Assembly: GCF_014648435.1 (NCBI RefSeq) | Contig: NZ_BMRC01000006.1 | Span: forward strand, 124,001 to 188,000 | Length of the DNA stretch: 64,000 nucleotides | Origin: Nonomuraea spiralis | GTDB lineage: Bacteria > Actinomycetota > Actinomycetes > Streptosporangiales > Streptosporangiaceae | Direction: 5' to 3' | Part shown: positions 26,209 through 34,519 of the stretch, piece by piece | Numbering within the stretch: position 1 is the first letter of the stretch | Layout of the letters: each line of letters opens with the position of its first letter | The notes under the pieces: model-generated | The model's input: only the letters and a program-made list of their open reading frames with translations | Told to the model about the DNA's origin: nothing | Databases searched by the model: none | Translations under genes and position numbers: made by a program

Positions 26209-27360
26209 ATGCGCATTTCGGAGCGGGAGCGGCGGCGGCGGCTGGGTGTGCGCCACAGCCTGGCGGCCAAGGCGGCGACGCCGGAGGAGGCGACGGCGTC
26301 CGTGGTGGTGCTGCACGCCACCGACCCGGCGACCGTGTTCCTGTCGGCGGGCGCGCGGCTCACCGCGCCCGGCCCCGCGCCGGTCGAGCGGGCCCTGTAC
26401 GAGGACCGCACCCTGGTACGCATGCACGGGATGCGGCGCACGGTGTTCGTGGTCCCGGCCGCGCTGGTCCCCGTCGTGCACCACTCCTCCACGCTGGCGG
26501 TCGCCACGAAGGTACGCAAGGCGCTGGTCAAGGAGCTGACCGGGGCCGGCGGGTGGGACGAACCCTGGCTGGCGGAGGTGGAGTCGTCGGTCCTGCGCGT
26601 CCTGGCCGGCGAGGGCACCGCCACCGCGACCCGGCTGGGCGTGCTGGAGCCGCGGCTGCGCGAGCAGTTCCGGGTGGCCGTGGGCAAGCCGTACGAGGCC
26701 GTGCACAGCGTCGGGCAGCGGCTGATCACGTTGATGGGCATGGAGGGCCGGCTCGTCCGCCGGGGCCGCCCGTCCGGCTCGTGGACCAGTACGCAGCACC
26801 TGTGGGCCGTCGCCCCGCCCATGGCCGAGCTGACCGTCCCCCAGGCCCAGGCCGAGCTGGTACGCCGCTGGCTGGCCGCGTTCGGCCCCGGCACGGAGGC
26901 CGACGTCAAGTGGTGGACCGGCTGGACGCTGCGCGAGGTGCGCGCCGCGCTGGCCGCCGTCGGCGCGGCCGAGGTCGAGCTGGACGAGGGCCCGGCGTAC
27001 GTGTTGCCGGACGACCTGGACGAGACGCCCGAGCCGGAGCCGTGGGCGGCGCTGCTGCCCGCCCTCGACCCGACGCCGATGGGCTGGCAGGGCCGCGACT
27101 GGTACCTGCCGAAGGAGCACCGGGCCGAGCTGTTCGACCGCAGCGGCAACGTCGGGCCGACCGTGTGGTGGAACGGGCAGGTCGTGGGCGGATGGGGGCA
27201 GCGGCCCGACGGCGAGGTCGTGTGGCGGGCGCTCACCGACGTGGGCTCCGACGCGGTGGCCGCCGTCGAGGCGGAGATCGCCGGGCTGGCCTCCTGGCTC
27301 GGCGGCGTCCGCGTCACGCCGCGCTTCCGTACGCCGCTGGAGCGCGCGCTGGCGCAGTAG
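26209..27360 (+). CDS. AlkZ/YcaQ-like winged-helix DNA glycosylase family protein
   Basis: A 383-residue protein of the HTH_42 (winged helix DNA-binding) family, whose characterised members AlkZ and YcaQ unhook DNA interstrand cross-links or remove alkylated bases. Recognisable stretches include LHATDPATVFLS, RTLVRMHGMRRTVFVVP, ATATRLG, TQHLWA and VKWWTGWTLREVRAALA, then LPALDPTPMGWQGRDWYL. The ATG has GGAGG six bases upstream. Activity towards a particular lesion is not predictable here; many such genes protect producers of DNA-damaging antibiotics, but no such cluster is seen nearby. Confidence 0.82.
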   Translation: MRISERERRRRLGVRHSLAAKAATPEEATASVVVLHATDPATVFLSAGARLTAPGPAPVERALYEDRTLVRMHGMRRTVFVVPAALVPVVHHSSTLAVATKVRKALVKELTGAGGWDEPWLAEVESSVLRVLAGEGTATATRLGVLEPRLREQFRVAVGKPYEAVHSVGQRLITLMGMEGRLVRRGRPSGSWTSTQHLWAVAPPMAELTVPQAQAELVRRWLAAFGPGTEADVKWWTGWTLREVRAALAAVGAAEVELDEGPAYVLPDDLDETPEPEPWAALLPALDPTPMGWQGRDWYLPKEHRAELFDRSGNVGPTVWWNGQVVGGWGQRPDGEVVWRALTDVGSDAVAAVEAEIAGLASWLGGVRVTPRFRTPLERALAQ

Positions 27361-27378
27361 GCCGCCCGCGCGCGCCCG

Positions 27379-27591
27379 TCAGGACACCACGCGGATGAAC
27401 TCCTCCAGGGAGTAACGCCCGTCCTGGTCGGTGTCGGCCTCCTGGCTCAGCGCGCCGAGCGCCTCGGCGGGCAGGGCCGGGAAGTGCCGCTTCAGCTCGG
27501 TCTCGCTGATGAAGCCGTCGCCGTCGGAGTCGATCTCGGCGAAGGTGCTCTTGAGCTGCGTCAGCCGCTCGTCGGGGAGTTCTGGCGACAC
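27379..27591 (-). CDS. Two-EF-hand calcium-binding protein (calerythrin-like, small)
   Basis: A 70-residue protein with two canonical EF-hand loops: DSDGDGFISETE near 21-32 and DTDQDGRYSLEE near 53-64, each with acidic residues at positions 1, 3, 5 and 12. Such short EF-hand proteins are common in actinomycetes and probably buffer or sense cytosolic calcium. The GTG start has AGGCGG seven bases upstream. It lies between the two purine operons but nothing ties it to them. Confidence 0.9.
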   Translation of the reverse strand: MSPELPDERLTQLKSTFAEIDSDGDGFISETELKRHFPALPAEALGALSQEADTDQDGRYSLEEFIRVVS

Positions 27592-27638
27592 GGGACCGCC
27601 TTTCGGTGCTGGCTACCACGTTTCCGGACATTCCCACC

Positions 27639-29054
27639 CTAGTGATGGATCTCCCTGGCCGCCGTGAACCCGTGCTCGGCCGCCAGCCGCGTCAGCCTGC
27701 GGTGCGCGTCGGCGCCCGCCCGGCCGGCGGCGTCGTGGGGCGTCGTCCGCAGCTCGCCGTCCTCGACCACCGTACGGCCGCCGACCAGCACGAGGGCCAC
27801 GGGCGGCGGCGGCCCGAACACCAGGGCGCACACCGGGTCGGCCACGGCGGCGGCGAAGGGCCCGCCGGTCCGCCACAGGACGACGTCGGCCAGCTTGCCC
27901 GGCTCCAGCGAGCCGAGCTCGGCCTCGCGGCCCAGGTTGCGCGCGCCGCCGAGGGTGGCCAGTTCCAGTGCCTGGCGGGCCGACAGCGCGTGGGGGCCGT
28001 ACCTGGCCCGCTGGAACAGCAGCGCCTGGCGCATCTCCCCGGCGAGCGACGTCAGCTCGGAGGAGGCGCTGCCGTCCACGCCGAGCCCGACGTTCGCGCC
28101 CTGGCGCAACATCTCCGACACGCGGGCGATCCCGGCTCCCAGGCGGGCGTTGGAGGAGGGGCAGTGGGCCGAGCCCGTGCCGGTGCGGGCGAGTTTGACG
28201 ATGTCGCCGTCGCTGAGGTGCACGGCGTGCGCGAGCCACACGTCCGGGCCCAGCCAGCCCAGCTTGTCCATGTAGTCGACGGGACGCATGCCGAACTGCT
28301 CCACGCAGTGCTCGTCCTCGTCGAGGGTCTCGGCCAGGTGGGTGTGCAGGCGTACGCCCCTCGCCCTGGCCAGGGCGGCCGACTCGGTCATCAGCCGGGC
28401 GCTGACCGAGAACGGCGAGCACGGCGCGACCGCCACCCGCACCATCGAGGACGGCGAGGGGTCGTGGTGGGCGTCGATCGCCTCGGCCGTCGCGGCCAGG
28501 ACGTCGTCGAGCTCCTCGACCACCTCGTCCGGCGGCAGCCCGCCGTGCGACCTGCCCCGGTCCATCGAGCCGCGCGCCGGGTGGAAGCGTACGCCGATCT
28601 CCCGCGCCGCCTCGATCCCGGCCGCGAACAGGTCTCCCCTGCCCTTGGGGAAGACGTAGTGGTGGTCGCTGGAGGTGGTGCAGCCCGCCAGCGCCAGCCA
28701 GCCGAGCCCGGCCGTGGCGGCGCCCCTGACGACCTCGGCGTCCATGGCGGCCCATACGTCGTAGAGCGCCACCAGCCACTCGAACAGGGTGGCGTCCTGG
28801 GCCAGCCCCTGCGAGGCCCACTGGTAGAGGTGGTGGTGGGTGTTGACCAGGCCGGGGGTGGCCAGGCAGCCGGAGCCGTCCACGCGCCGGGCGCCGGGGG
28901 TCAGCGGCGCGGGGCCGGGGCCGAGCGCGGCGATGCGGTCGCCCTCGACGATGATATGGCCGGAGGGGATCTCGGGCCCGGCGACGGGCGCGATGTGCAC
29001 GTTCTCGATCAACAGCGTCGTCGGCGGGGTCGGCGGCTCGCTCGTCGGGGTCAT
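27639..29054 (-). CDS. Amidohydrolase, 8-oxoguanine/guanine deaminase-like
   Basis: A 471-residue metal-dependent aminohydrolase of the ATZ/TRZ-like family. Visible motifs are NTHHHLYQW (metal HxH), LHTHLAET, a HSDGD-type HLSDGDIVKLA segment and GLGVDGSAS (metal Asp). The HHHLYQW plus SSDHHYVF pattern is that of 8-oxoguanine deaminases and hydroxyatrazine hydrolase-like enzymes. In this operon it would feed xanthine or urate from guanine or 8-oxoguanine. The ATG overlaps the stop of the iron-sulfur subunit gene (ATGA), so it is the last cistron of the urate operon. Confidence 0.85.
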   Translation of the reverse strand: MTPTSEPPTPPTTLLIENVHIAPVAGPEIPSGHIIVEGDRIAALGPGPAPLTPGARRVDGSGCLATPGLVNTHHHLYQWASQGLAQDATLFEWLVALYDVWAAMDAEVVRGAATAGLGWLALAGCTTSSDHHYVFPKGRGDLFAAGIEAAREIGVRFHPARGSMDRGRSHGGLPPDEVVEELDDVLAATAEAIDAHHDPSPSSMVRVAVAPCSPFSVSARLMTESAALARARGVRLHTHLAETLDEDEHCVEQFGMRPVDYMDKLGWLGPDVWLAHAVHLSDGDIVKLARTGTGSAHCPSSNARLGAGIARVSEMLRQGANVGLGVDGSASSELTSLAGEMRQALLFQRARYGPHALSARQALELATLGGARNLGREAELGSLEPGKLADVVLWRTGGPFAAAVADPVCALVFGPPPPVALVLVGGRTVVEDGELRTTPHDAAGRAGADAHRRLTRLAAEHGFTAAREIHH

Positions 29055-29521
29055 CGGGCCGCCTTCCGGGCCGCGGCCAGCCGTACGGCGTCGAGGATCT
29101 TCTCGTAGCCGGTGCAGCGGCACAGGTTGCCCGCCAGCGCCTCGCGGATCTCGGCGTCGGAGGGCCGGGGCACGCGGTCGATCAGGTCGTGGGCCTGGAC
29201 GAGCAGGCCCGGGGTGCAGAAGCCGCACTGCACGGCCCCGCATTCGGCGAACGCCTCCTGCACCGGGTCGAGCCGGTCGCCGTCGGCCAGCCCCTCGACG
29301 GTACGCACCCGCCGCCCCTCGGCCTGCCCGGCGGCGACCAGGCACGAGCAGACCGGCAGGCCGTCCAGGTAGACCGTGCACGAGCCGCATTCGCCCTGCT
29401 CGCAGGCGTTCTTGGAGCCGGGGAGCCCGACGCGCTCGCGCAGGACGTACAGCAGGCTCTCGCCCTCCCAGACGTCGTCCACGGTCTCGTCGCGGTCGTT
29501 GACGGTGAAGGTGAGGCGCAT
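29051..29521 (-). CDS. Xanthine dehydrogenase-type [2Fe-2S] subunit
   Basis: A 156-residue electron-transfer subunit of a molybdenum hydroxylase. The N-terminal plant-type cluster is CEQGECGSCTVYLDGLPVCSC and the C-terminal four-helix cluster is CGFCTPG...NLCRCTGYEKI, complete with all eight Cys. It overlaps both neighbours by four and one bases. The catalytic molybdopterin subunit, normally the next gene, is not present anywhere in the window. Confidence 0.95.
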   Translation of the reverse strand: MRLTFTVNDRDETVDDVWEGESLLYVLRERVGLPGSKNACEQGECGSCTVYLDGLPVCSCLVAAGQAEGRRVRTVEGLADGDRLDPVQEAFAECGAVQCGFCTPGLLVQAHDLIDRVPRPSDAEIREALAGNLCRCTGYEKILDAVRLAAARKAAR

Positions 29522-30381
29522 CAGGCCGCCCTCCTCGTGAGGTGGTCGTTCCAGGCCCAGGTGAGTGTGCGCCGGGCCATCACGCCGACGGCGTGCAGCC
29601 GGTAGGCGGCGGTGCCGCGCACGTCGTCGATCGGCGCGGCGGCGGCCGCGCACAGCTCGCCGAAGCGGGCCAGCAGCGCGGGGTCGAGCGGCGCGGTCCA
29701 GTCCAGCTCCCTGGCCAGCAGGTCCTCCGCCTCCAGGGCGCGGCGCGGTGTGGGCGCGGCCGAGCCGATCCCGGTCCCGACCCGCCGCTCGCCCGGGTGC
29801 AGGGCGACCGCGAACGAGCACACCGCGATCACCATGGCGTTGCGCGTGCCGACCTTGGAGAAGTACTGGGGGCCGGGGGCCGGATCGACGCGTACGGCCC
29901 TGATCAGCTCGTCCGGCTCCAGCGCGTTGCGCTTGACCCCGAGGTAGAACTCGCCCGCGGGGATCAGCCGGGTGCCCCGGTCGCGCGACTCGACCTCGAC
30001 GACCGCGCCCGCCGCCAGCAGCGGCGGGTGGCTGTCGCCCGCGGGCGAGGCCGCGCCGAGATTCCCGGCGACCGTGCCGCGGTTGCGGATCTGCGGCGAA
30101 CCGACCGTACGCGCGGCCTGCGCGAGCCCCGGCAGCACGCCGCCCAGCTCGTTCACCACCGTCGTGTACGTCACCCCGGCCCCGATCCGGCAGACCCCGT
30201 CGGTCATGTCCCATTCGCGCAGCTCAGCCACCTGGTTGAGGTCGAGCAGCGCCTCCGGCCTGCGCACGTCGAAGTTGATCTCGACCATCACGTCGGTCCC
30301 GCCCTGGACGGGCAGGGCACCGGGCCGGTCCGCCTTGGCGGCCAGCGCCTCAGCCCACGTGGTGGGCCGCAAGAAGTCCAT
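29521..30381 (-). CDS. Xanthine dehydrogenase-type FAD-binding subunit
   Basis: A 286-residue subunit that passes electrons from the iron-sulfur clusters to NAD. The VQGGTDVMVEINFD motif and GSPQIRNRGTVAGNLGAASPAGD are the FAD-binding signatures of the CoxM/XdhB family, and the C-terminal CO-dehydrogenase flavoprotein domain follows. I prefer ATG 30381 because GTGAGG sits three to six bases upstream; GTG 30390, overlapping the uricase stop, has no spacing for a ribosome site. Confidence 0.93.
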   Translation of the reverse strand: MDFLRPTTWAEALAAKADRPGALPVQGGTDVMVEINFDVRRPEALLDLNQVAELREWDMTDGVCRIGAGVTYTTVVNELGGVLPGLAQAARTVGSPQIRNRGTVAGNLGAASPAGDSHPPLLAAGAVVEVESRDRGTRLIPAGEFYLGVKRNALEPDELIRAVRVDPAPGPQYFSKVGTRNAMVIAVCSFAVALHPGERRVGTGIGSAAPTPRRALEAEDLLARELDWTAPLDPALLARFGELCAAAAAPIDDVRGTAAYRLHAVGVMARRTLTWAWNDHLTRRAA

Positions 30382-30386
30382 CGTCC

Positions 30387-31250
30387 TCACTCCCAGGCGA
30401 ATCCCGCGTCGGGGGCGTCCTCACGCAGCACACTGCCCTCGATCAGCCCGTACGGGCGGTCGGCGGCGTAGAAGACCTCGTTCTCGTTGTCCAGGCCGAA
30501 CGGCGACAGGTCGACCAGGAAGTGGTGCTTGTTCGGCAGCGCGAACCTGACCTCGCAGACCTGAGGCCAGGTCGTCAGCACGCGCTCGCCCATGGCGTAC
30601 AGCGTCTGCTGCAACGACAGGCTGTGCGTCTGGGCGAAGGCGTCCAGCAGGCATTCGCGCACCCGCGCGTACGGCGGGCGCTCCCCGTCCCCGGCGTGCC
30701 GCCACCGGGCCGTGACCGCCGTGGCCAGGATGCGGTCGGTCGTCGGCCGGAGGGTGGTGTACTCGTCCACGATGTAGCCGTGGAACTCCGAGCCGGTCGA
30801 GTTCAGCACGACCAGGTCCGTCAGCCCCGACACCACGGTGGTGCGGCCGTCCCCGTCGTGGTGCACGACACAGGTGCGCACCTCGCCCCCGTCGCGCACG
30901 AACGAGTGCCGCGACCGGCCCGGGATGCGGTTCCAGGCGTACTCCTCGATCTCCACCCGCGCGTGGTGGATGGACGGGTACGCGGAGACGTAGTGGCGGG
31001 CCAGTAAGAGGGCGAAGTCCTCGATCTCCTCGACGCCGTGTTTCCTGGCGAAGGCGTAGACGAGGTTCTTCTGCGTGTCGGTGGGCAGGACCGCGGCGTT
31101 GCTGCCGGTCCGGTGCACCTCTTCCATGTCGCCCGACAGGGCGGAACTGACGTTGATGTCCTTGATGTGGTGGGTCGTTCCGTCGCGTACCACGCGGACG
31201 AGCCGGGTCTCCGCCTTGCCGTAGCGGTTGGGGCCGAGCTTGACGGTCAT
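30387..31250 (-). CDS. Uricase (urate oxidase)
   Basis: Cofactor-free enzyme that oxidises urate to 5-hydroxyisourate. The 287-residue sequence shows YGKAETRLVRV, the TDTQKNLVYAFA motif with the catalytic Thr, and the second-half NKHHFLVDLSPFGLDNENEVFYAADRPYG, where the family signature lies. It follows the HIU hydrolase stop with no gap. The order uraD-uraH-uricase keeps the three successive urate-to-allantoin steps in one transcript. Confidence 0.96.
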   Translation of the reverse strand: MTVKLGPNRYGKAETRLVRVVRDGTTHHIKDINVSSALSGDMEEVHRTGSNAAVLPTDTQKNLVYAFARKHGVEEIEDFALLLARHYVSAYPSIHHARVEIEEYAWNRIPGRSRHSFVRDGGEVRTCVVHHDGDGRTTVVSGLTDLVVLNSTGSEFHGYIVDEYTTLRPTTDRILATAVTARWRHAGDGERPPYARVRECLLDAFAQTHSLSLQQTLYAMGERVLTTWPQVCEVRFALPNKHHFLVDLSPFGLDNENEVFYAADRPYGLIEGSVLREDAPDAGFAWE

Positions 31251-31546
<296 letters not shown>

Positions 31547-31550
<4 letters not shown>

Positions 31551-32059
31551 CTCCCCTCCTCCTCCATGAGCTTCCCCAGCCGGAGCCGGGTGATCTTCGC
31601 CAGTTCGTCGCGGACGACGCCGCGTTCGGTCTCCTCGTCGTTGCCCAGGCGCGCGCGCAGCCGGGCCAGCAGCTCGGCCCCGCTCAGCCCGGTGGCGCAC
31701 ACCAGGTAGACATGCCCGAACCGCTCCTCGTAGGCGCGGTTCCCGTCGGCCAGCGCCTCCCGCAGCCCGGCACCGCCCTCACCCGCGCCCGCCTGTTCCT
31801 GGCGGGACCAGCGGGACTCCCTGGCGTCCCCGGGCGCGCGTTCCCCGATCCTCGGGTGGGCGGCCAGCGCCTCCAGCACGTCGGGCCACTCCAGCGCGCG
31901 TACGGCCGCCGCGGCGGTCTCGGCCAGCCGTTCGCGGCCGGTGTACGGCCTGCGGGCGGCCACGTCCGCGGCGAAGGCGCGGGAGGCGCAGCAGGCCAGC
32001 AGCTCCGCCTCCGCCTCCGCCCGCGGCCGCCGGTTGAACCCGGCCAACGAGTTGGGCAT
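31547..32059 (-). CDS. uraD: OHCU decarboxylase
   Basis: Decarboxylates 2-oxo-4-hydroxy-4-carboxy-5-ureidoimidazoline to S-allantoin. The 170-residue helical protein has LAAHPRIGER with the catalytic His and the SRWSRQEQAG segment, then FGHVYLVCATG, as in the family. Begins at ATG 32059 or at GTG 32074, where GGGGAG is better placed. First gene of the leftward urate operon; 144 bases separate it from the divergent nfo gene. Confidence 0.9.
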
Positions 32060-32203
32060 GTCAGCAGTACACACAGGGGCCTGCTCCCCGGTCCATCCGT
32101 GAGAACTCCCAAGTACGCAACGGGATGGCCAGGACTTTTCGTGTCATGCTCCAACCACGCCCCGGCCGGGCCGCCCTGAGCTGCGCCTACACTGGGAGCC
32201 ATC

Positions 32204-33046
32204 ATGAGCCCGACATCCCTGATCGGCGGACACGTGTCCGTCACCGGCGGCCTGGCGACCGGCGGTCTGAAGTACATGGCCGAGATCGGCGCCGAGATGG
32301 TCCAGGTGTTCGTCACCAACCCGCGCGGCTGGGCGCTCAACGACGGCAAGCCCGCCGAGGACGCCAAGCTGGCCGAGTCCGGCGTCGACGCCTTCATCCA
32401 CGTGCCCTACCTGGTCAACTTCGGCTCACCCAGCCCCGAGACGCTGGCCAACTCCATCGCGGTCGTCCGCCACACGCTGCGGCGCGGCGTCGAGACCGGC
32501 GCCAAGGGGGTCGTGGTCCACACCGGCTCGGCCGTCACCCAGTCGCGCGACGACGCGCTGCGGCAGGTGCGCGAGACGCTGCTGCCGCTGCTGGAGGAGA
32601 TCCCCGACGGCGGCCCCGACCTGCTGCTGGAGCCGATGGCGGGCCAGGGCGCGATGCTCTGCGCGACCGTCCAGGATCTGGAACCCTATCTCGCCGCGCT
32701 CGACTGGCACCCGCGGGCCTGCGTCTGCCTCGACACCTGCCACGCCTTCGCCGCCGGTCACGACCTGGCCGCCGAGGGCGGGGTGCGGGAGACGTTCGAC
32801 GCGCTCCACGCCATCGCGCCCGGCCGGCTCAAGCTGATCCACGCCAACGACTCCAAAGACGTGTGCGGGGCCAAGAAGGACCGCCACGAGAACATCGGCG
32901 CGGGTCACATCGGCGCCCGGCCGTTCGCCGAGCTCATGCGTCATCCGGCGGTGGCGGGTGTGCCGATCTGCATCGAGACGCCCGGCAAGGCCGACAAGCA
33001 CCGCGAGGACATCGAGCTGCTGAAGAAGCTCCGCGACGAGGACTGA
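32204..33046 (+). CDS. nfo: Endonuclease IV (deoxyribonuclease IV)
   Basis: AP endonuclease of base-excision repair, a zinc TIM barrel. The 280-residue protein has GGHVSVTGG, VQVFVTNPRGW, VVVHTGS, LLLEPMAGQG, CLDTCHAFAAGHD and HANDSKD followed by DRHENIGAGHIG, the three EndoIV signatures with the metal ligands. TACACT lies ten bases before ATG 32204, so the leader is at most a few bases. Confidence 0.95.
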   Translation: MSPTSLIGGHVSVTGGLATGGLKYMAEIGAEMVQVFVTNPRGWALNDGKPAEDAKLAESGVDAFIHVPYLVNFGSPSPETLANSIAVVRHTLRRGVETGAKGVVVHTGSAVTQSRDDALRQVRETLLPLLEEIPDGGPDLLLEPMAGQGAMLCATVQDLEPYLAALDWHPRACVCLDTCHAFAAGHDLAAEGGVRETFDALHAIAPGRLKLIHANDSKDVCGAKKDRHENIGAGHIGARPFAELMRHPAVAGVPICIETPGKADKHREDIELLKKLRDED

Positions 33047-33047
33047 C

Positions 33048-33087
33048 CCGGCTTTTCCCCCGTAACGGGGATGAAGAGCAAGCCCGG
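33048..33087 (+). terminator. nfo terminator hairpin
   Basis: CCGGCTT and AAGCCCGG pair with one bulged C directly after the nfo stop; T-rich bases follow the 5' arm. Confidence 0.4.
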
Positions 33088-33712
33088 TCGTCAATCGTGA
33101 TAGGGGCGCCTGCTCTCGCGATCCGGCCGCCCCCGAAGGCCGGATCGCGGGGCCGGGGTCCGTGGCCTCCGCAGGCGCCCCCTCACCTGATCGGCAGGCG
33201 GGCCCCACCCCCCGGTCAAGGGCCCGACAGCCGAGGTGACCTGCGCGGTCACCGGTGAAGCCGGCGCATCAGGCCCTTACTTGGGCCTTGCGGCCCGTCC
33301 CCCCCCGATGCGCCGGGTGGCTTCTGATGCGGAAACACTACGGTCGCGATCTTGTGCGCGAAACCCTGTTTACGGTCAGCGCGTCGAACGGTCTGTAGTC
33401 ATCGCCATACGGAGAGCGGTCATCCGGCGAGCGGTCTTCCGCGAGCGACGAGCGGTAGCTTCGTGGGTCCTCCCGGGGCCCGGCGGCTGCCTGCCGACCG
33501 TCGTCCGGCCGGCCCGTGGCGGGTCCGTACCCGCGTGACCTGGGAAGTCTTTACCATCGCGACACCGCTACCAGACCCGGCGCCCCACCGGGCACGACGT
33601 CGGCACGCCCAGCTTCACGCCCGCCCGAACGCACCAGCCCCCCGCGTCCCGGGGGCGCAGGGGGCCGTACAGGGCCGCCAGAGGGCCGTTGGCCGGGGGC
33701 GGGCGGGTGAGG
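33088..33712. other. Gene-free stretch between convergent nfo and the LytTR gene
   Basis: About 625 bases without a credible coding frame; the open frames present (for example 33236-33538) are rich in Arg, Pro and Ala and lack ribosome sites. It contains the structured element at 33235-33324 and, near 33414-33464, a loose GAGCGGT repeat (three copies). No tRNA is seen. Such a gap between convergent genes is unusually long for this window. Confidence 0.6.
33235..33324. ncRNA. Structured element of unknown class
   Basis: Three nested or adjacent helices: GGTGACC-N5-GGTCACC (33235-33253); GAAGCCGGCGCATC (33257-33270) pairing with GATGCGCCGG plus GCTTC (33307-33324, four-base bulge); and inside it AGGCCC-N6-GGGCCT (33271-33288), with a C8 run before the closing strand. 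Long-range pairing around an inner hairpin is more elaborate than a plain terminator. I do not recognise a known RNA family and cannot tell the strand. Confidence 0.4.
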
Positions 33713-34453
33713 TCAGGAGAAGACGCCGCGGTGCTGGCGGACGAGTTGCTCGCGGACCTGGCGGCTGTGCCTGCGGCTGACCTGGAGGGTCTCGGTGCCG
33801 ACGGTGAGCGTCACCCGGCCGCCCTCGAAGCGCAGCTCGCTGACGTGCCGCGCGGAGACCAGCGTGCTGCGGTGGACGCGGATGAACCCGGCCTCCGACC
33901 AGCGGCGTTCGAGCGCGGCCAGCGACATGCGCACGAGGTAGCTGCCGTCGACCGTGTGCAGGCGGACGTAGTCGCCCTTGGCCTCGGCGAACCAGACGGC
34001 CTGCTGCGGCACGAACCTGGTGCGCCCGCCCAGCTCGACCGGGATCACGTCGTCCTGGGCCGGCTCGGCGGGCGGCGCCGAGGCCGCCTCCAGCCTCCTG
34101 ACCGCCTCCGACAGGCGCTCGGCCCGGACCGGCTTGAGCAGGTAGTCGACGGCCTCCAGCTCGAACGCCTGCACCGCGCACTCCTCGTGCGCCGTGACGA
34201 ACACCAGCTTCGGCGGACTGGGGAAGCCGCCGACCAGCCGGGCGAGGTCGAGCCCGCCGAGGCCCGGCATCCTGATGTCGAGGAAGATCCCGTCGAGCCG
34301 CTCGCCGCCGCCGATCATCTGGACCATGTCCTGCAGCGCGGTGACGCCGTCGGCCGCGGTCGCGACGTGTTCGATTCTCGGGTCCTGGCGCAACAGATAG
34401 GCCAGCTCCTCAAGAGCGGGCACTTCGTCGTCGACCGCCAGGACCCTCAGCAT
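33713..34453 (-). CDS. LytTR-family response regulator
   Basis: Cytosolic regulator paired with the LytS-like kinase next to it. The receiver domain (about 1-120) has VDDE, the phospho-acceptor Asp in GIFLDIRMPG and the Lys in YLLKPV. The C-terminal LytTR DNA-binding domain (about 140-246) has the pattern VWFAEAKGDYVRLHTVDGSYLVRMSLAALERRW in its beta-rich fold, with FIRVHRSTLV. ATG 34453 fits the family start; GTG 34462 is an alternative. Target genes are unknown; adjacent loci include the sulfite-oxidase-type enzyme. Confidence 0.93.
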   Translation of the reverse strand: MLRVLAVDDEVPALEELAYLLRQDPRIEHVATAADGVTALQDMVQMIGGGERLDGIFLDIRMPGLGGLDLARLVGGFPSPPKLVFVTAHEECAVQAFELEAVDYLLKPVRAERLSEAVRRLEAASAPPAEPAQDDVIPVELGGRTRFVPQQAVWFAEAKGDYVRLHTVDGSYLVRMSLAALERRWSEAGFIRVHRSTLVSARHVSELRFEGGRVTLTVGTETLQVSRRHSRQVREQLVRQHRGVFS

Positions 34454-34519
34454 GGCCTCCACGCTGGCCTATGAAAGCAAAGGTCACAAGCGACACGCCA
34501 GCCCTGCGTAAAGAAACGA

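Noticed and set aside
33329..33500. tRNA or small RNA gene signs in the nfo/LytTR gap
   Set aside because: No cloverleaf with a TTCGANNC T-loop can be drawn. Only a loose GAGCGGT repetition is visible.
33236..33538. 100-codon plus-strand frame in the nfo/LytTR gap
   Set aside because: It has no ribosome site, is biased to Arg, Val and Pro, and runs through the structured element.
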